Below, one piece after another: positions 4,127 through 5,990 of a stretch of DNA of 5,990 bases. The position numbers and the translations under genes are program-made. The notes beneath the pieces are model-generated. The model searched no databases. It saw nothing but the letters and a program-made list of their open reading frames with translations, and was not told the DNA's origin. The DNA lies in the NCBI GenBank assembly GCA_026386995.1, contig JAPLMO010000383.1:1-5990 (forward strand). Direction: 5' to 3'. The stretch is from Planctomycetota bacterium. Lineage in GTDB: Bacteria; Planctomycetota; Phycisphaerae; FEN-1346. Position 1 is the first letter of the stretch. Every line of letters begins with the position of its first letter.

Positions 4127-5990
4127 CTATGGCGAAACGACGCCGAGGCCGCGCGCATCGGCCTTGGGGTCTCCGGCCCACTTGTTTGCGTCGGCGGCCA
4201 TGCTGACGGTCGGGAAGGCCGAGATTCTCAACCGCGCCCAGCCCATCGGTATAAGCGTCACCTTCTCGGCCGGCTGCTCCGTGAAGGCCGGGCTCATTTG
4301 GAGGACGGCCGCGAGGCCGTGGCGGTCGAGCGTCCACGTGGGGATTCTGCGGGCGCTGGCCGTCAGTTCGATCGGCGCGGCCTCCTGCGCGAACACCAGG
4401 CCCCCGTCGGGCATCTTCTTCTTTGCGGTCACCTGGACCGAGGCATCCGGCGCCTTGGGATCGATCTCGAGGCCGTAGTTCCACGGCGTCGTCGGATGGA
4501 CCTCGAAGGCCGGCCAGCCGGCCACGACACGAGCCGTACCCGTGCCAGGGGCGTCGGTCCCGCCGCAGCGGCGCCACTTCTCGCCGATCTTCAGGGCGAA
4601 CGTGAGCGGCCCGCGGCTGATCGAAACGGCGTTCTTGTTCTTCTCCCAGACGGTTGCGGCCAGCCGCATCGGCAGTTCCAGCGTCACCTTGTCGCCGTCG
4701 GCCCACATGCGATCCACGACCGCGTAGGAGAGCGGCGTCGCCTTGATGTCCACGGGCTTGCCGTTGACGGACAGCCTGGCGCCGTCGCACCACCGCGGGA
4801 TGCGCAGGTACAGCGGGAAGCGGACCGGCTTCGGCGCCGAGACGGTCAGCGTCACGGTTCCATCGACGGGATAGTCGGTCTCCTCGACGATGCGGACCTG
4901 TGAGCCGTCGCCGACCTTAGCCGAGACCTCGCTGGGGGCGTACAGGGACGCCGCCAGGCCGCCGTCGGCCGTCGCCAGCCACATCTCCTCGGCGTAATAC
5001 GGCCATCCCATCGCCACGTTATGCTGGCAGCAGCGGAAGTCGCGCGGGTCGTAGCCGAGCATGTTCCCCTCGTTCTGGATGCCGGGGGCGTGGTTCCTGG
5101 TGTCGAGGACCGGCTGGTTCGGCGCGGTCAGGTAGTGCAGGGCCTTCTGGTCGGGCGTTTGCGAGCAGGGGAAGGAGTTAAAGGCGATTTCCTCGCAGCG
5201 GTCGGCCCACAGCGGGTCGCCGGTGATCCGCGTGAGCATCTGGAAACTGTGCATGAACTCGACCCAGGTGCACGTCTCTGTGCCCTGGCGCGGGTCGACG
5301 TAGCCGGGGCGGCAGTTCTCGTCGGCCCCGAAACCGCCACCGGGCACCTGGCCGTAGATGCCCGTCACGGTGTCATAGTTGCGGCAGGCGGCCTTGACGA
5401 AGCGGTCTTCCCTGGCCTGCATGTAGAAGATGGCCGGCTCGCGGAACGACTGGCTGATGTTGACGCCGTGCCAGTTGGCGACGCCGTCGGTCCAGTTGGC
5501 GGTGCGGGCATGGACCTTCCTGGCCACGTCCAGGAGCCAGGCCTCGCCGGTGCGGTTGTACAGCCAGTAGATGCTCTCGAGGTTATCGCCCGCGCGGATT
5601 TTCTGCCATGACTCGGAGATGAAGTCCGCCTCGGGCACCGACTGCTGCCAGCGGAAGTACTTCAGCATAAAGGGCAGCACGCGCTTGTCGCCCGAGAACT
5701 CGTAGTAGGACTGGAGGACATTGAGGGCGAGCATGTTCGGCCAGATGTCGGACTTGCGGCCGACGTTCGTCAGGTTGGCGCGCGGCCCGAACCAGCCGTC
5801 CTCGCGCTGGCTTGAGAGGATGCCCTCGATCCACTTGCGGGCCTCCGCCATGATCCGCTCGTCGCCCAGGACGTACCCCAGGTCGCCGAAGCCCTTGAGC
5901 CAGTAAGGCAACTCCTCCCACGGGCTATGGCCTTTGCCTTCGAGGCTGAGCCACGCGTTGCCCTCGGCCTTGCAGTACTGGCTGATCTCC
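4127..5990 (-). CDS. GH127-family (DUF1680) glycoside hydrolase, probable beta-L-arabinofuranosidase or relative; N-terminus outside window
   Basis: The frame stays open to base 5990, so the start and any signal peptide are off the window; 620 residues are visible (numbered here from the codon at 5987-5989). The N-terminal part is an (alpha/alpha)6-type barrel of helical repeats (PWEELPYWLKGFGDL at about 23-37, SQREDGWFGPRANL at about 60-73). The key family residues are all present. A Glu-x-Cys pair, E238 and C240 (in TETCTW), is followed 80 residues later by the pair C320-C321 (in FRCCQHN). This matches the Glu, zinc-binding Cys and nucleophile Cys layout known from HypBA1 of Bifidobacterium. 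E224 is a candidate for the further zinc-ligand Glu. Beta-sandwich regions follow (PLYLRIPRW at about 392-400, SRGPLTFAL at about 458-466). The end, LIPMGWARLRISAFP at about 579-593, is also typical of the family. The stop is TAG at 4127-4129. The enzyme would release terminal beta-L-arabinofuranose or a similar sugar from plant or algal glycans. GH127 covers other specificities and related families share the fold, so the substrate is uncertain. Confidence 0.9.
   Translation of the reverse strand, partial: EISQYCKAEGNAWLSLEGKGHSPWEELPYWLKGFGDLGYVLGDERIMAEARKWIEGILSSQREDGWFGPRANLTNVGRKSDIWPNMLALNVLQSYYEFSGDKRVLPFMLKYFRWQQSVPEADFISESWQKIRAGDNLESIYWLYNRTGEAWLLDVARKVHARTANWTDGVANWHGVNISQSFREPAIFYMQAREDRFVKAACRNYDTVTGIYGQVPGGGFGADENCRPGYVDPRQGTETCTWVEFMHSFQMLTRITGDPLWADRCEEIAFNSFPCSQTPDQKALHYLTAPNQPVLDTRNHAPGIQNEGNMLGYDPRDFRCCQHNVAMGWPYYAEEMWLATADGGLAASLYAPSEVSAKVGDGSQVRIVEETDYPVDGTVTLTVSAPKPVRFPLYLRIPRWCDGARLSVNGKPVDIKATPLSYAVVDRMWADGDKVTLELPMRLAATVWEKNKNAVSISRGPLTFALKIGEKWRRCGGTDAPGTGTARVVAGWPAFEVHPTTPWNYGLEIDPKAPDASVQVTAKKKMPDGGLVFAQEAAPIELTASARRIPTWTLDRHGLAAVLQMSPAFTEQPAEKVTLIPMGWARLRISAFPTVSMAADANKWAGDPKADARGLGVVSP

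Noticed and set aside
4029..4903. Long overlapping frames on both strands across the 3' part of the GH127 gene
   Set aside because: They are low-complexity, Arg/Pro-rich products. The GH127 frame carries the conserved family end and is open over the whole stretch.
5909..5911. TTG as the start codon of the GH127 protein
   Set aside because: The frame continues upstream to the window edge with family-like sequence (for example SPWEELPYWL), so the TTG is an internal Leu codon and the gene is partial.
1..5990. CRISPR array, tRNA, rRNA, riboswitch, phage or defence genes
   Set aside because: No regularly spaced direct repeats, cloverleaf-like stretch, rRNA-like sequence or such protein motifs were seen on either strand.

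Overview
The window is a high-GC bacterial fragment holding two unrelated gene blocks that converge around position 2350. Codons end mostly in G or C, and all recognisable genes are ordinary bacterial families. The mix of a Tad-type secretion locus, a GH127-type sugar hydrolase and a Tat-exported aldo/keto reductase suggests Planctomycetota or a similar environmental lineage. That placement is an inference from gene content; no rRNA or other marker is present.

Left block, plus strand (1-2304): the last third of a CpaF/TadA secretion ATPase, cut by the window edge, then TadB-like and TadC-like inner-membrane platform proteins. Together they are the motor and platform of a tight-adherence (Tad/Flp, type IVc) pilus or type II secretion-like machine. 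The ATPase and TadB genes are 3 bases apart. TadB and TadC are separated by 51 GC-rich bases that include a potential hairpin. No pilin, pseudopilin (TadE/F) or secretin gene follows TadC; the strand switches instead.

Right block, minus strand (read from 5990 down to about 2356): a GH127-family (DUF1680) glycoside hydrolase, probably a beta-L-arabinofuranosidase or relative, with its N-terminus off the window. A 284-base gap follows, holding a nested palindromic, MITE-like element (about 3942-4030), a second small hairpin, a weak promoter candidate and a good Shine-Dalgarno. Next come a Tat-signal aldo/keto reductase with an intact catalytic tetrad and, 12-30 bases further on, a small two-helix membrane protein with a CxxC...CxxC zinc-ribbon motif. 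The last gene seems to have its natural C-terminus in another reading frame, suggesting a one-base frameshift. The hydrolase and reductase could both act on sugars outside the cytoplasm, but nothing here proves a shared pathway.

No CRISPR array, tRNA, rRNA, transposase or phage gene was seen, and I found no convincing undescribed system. The items most worth a second look are the palindromic element and the apparent frameshift.
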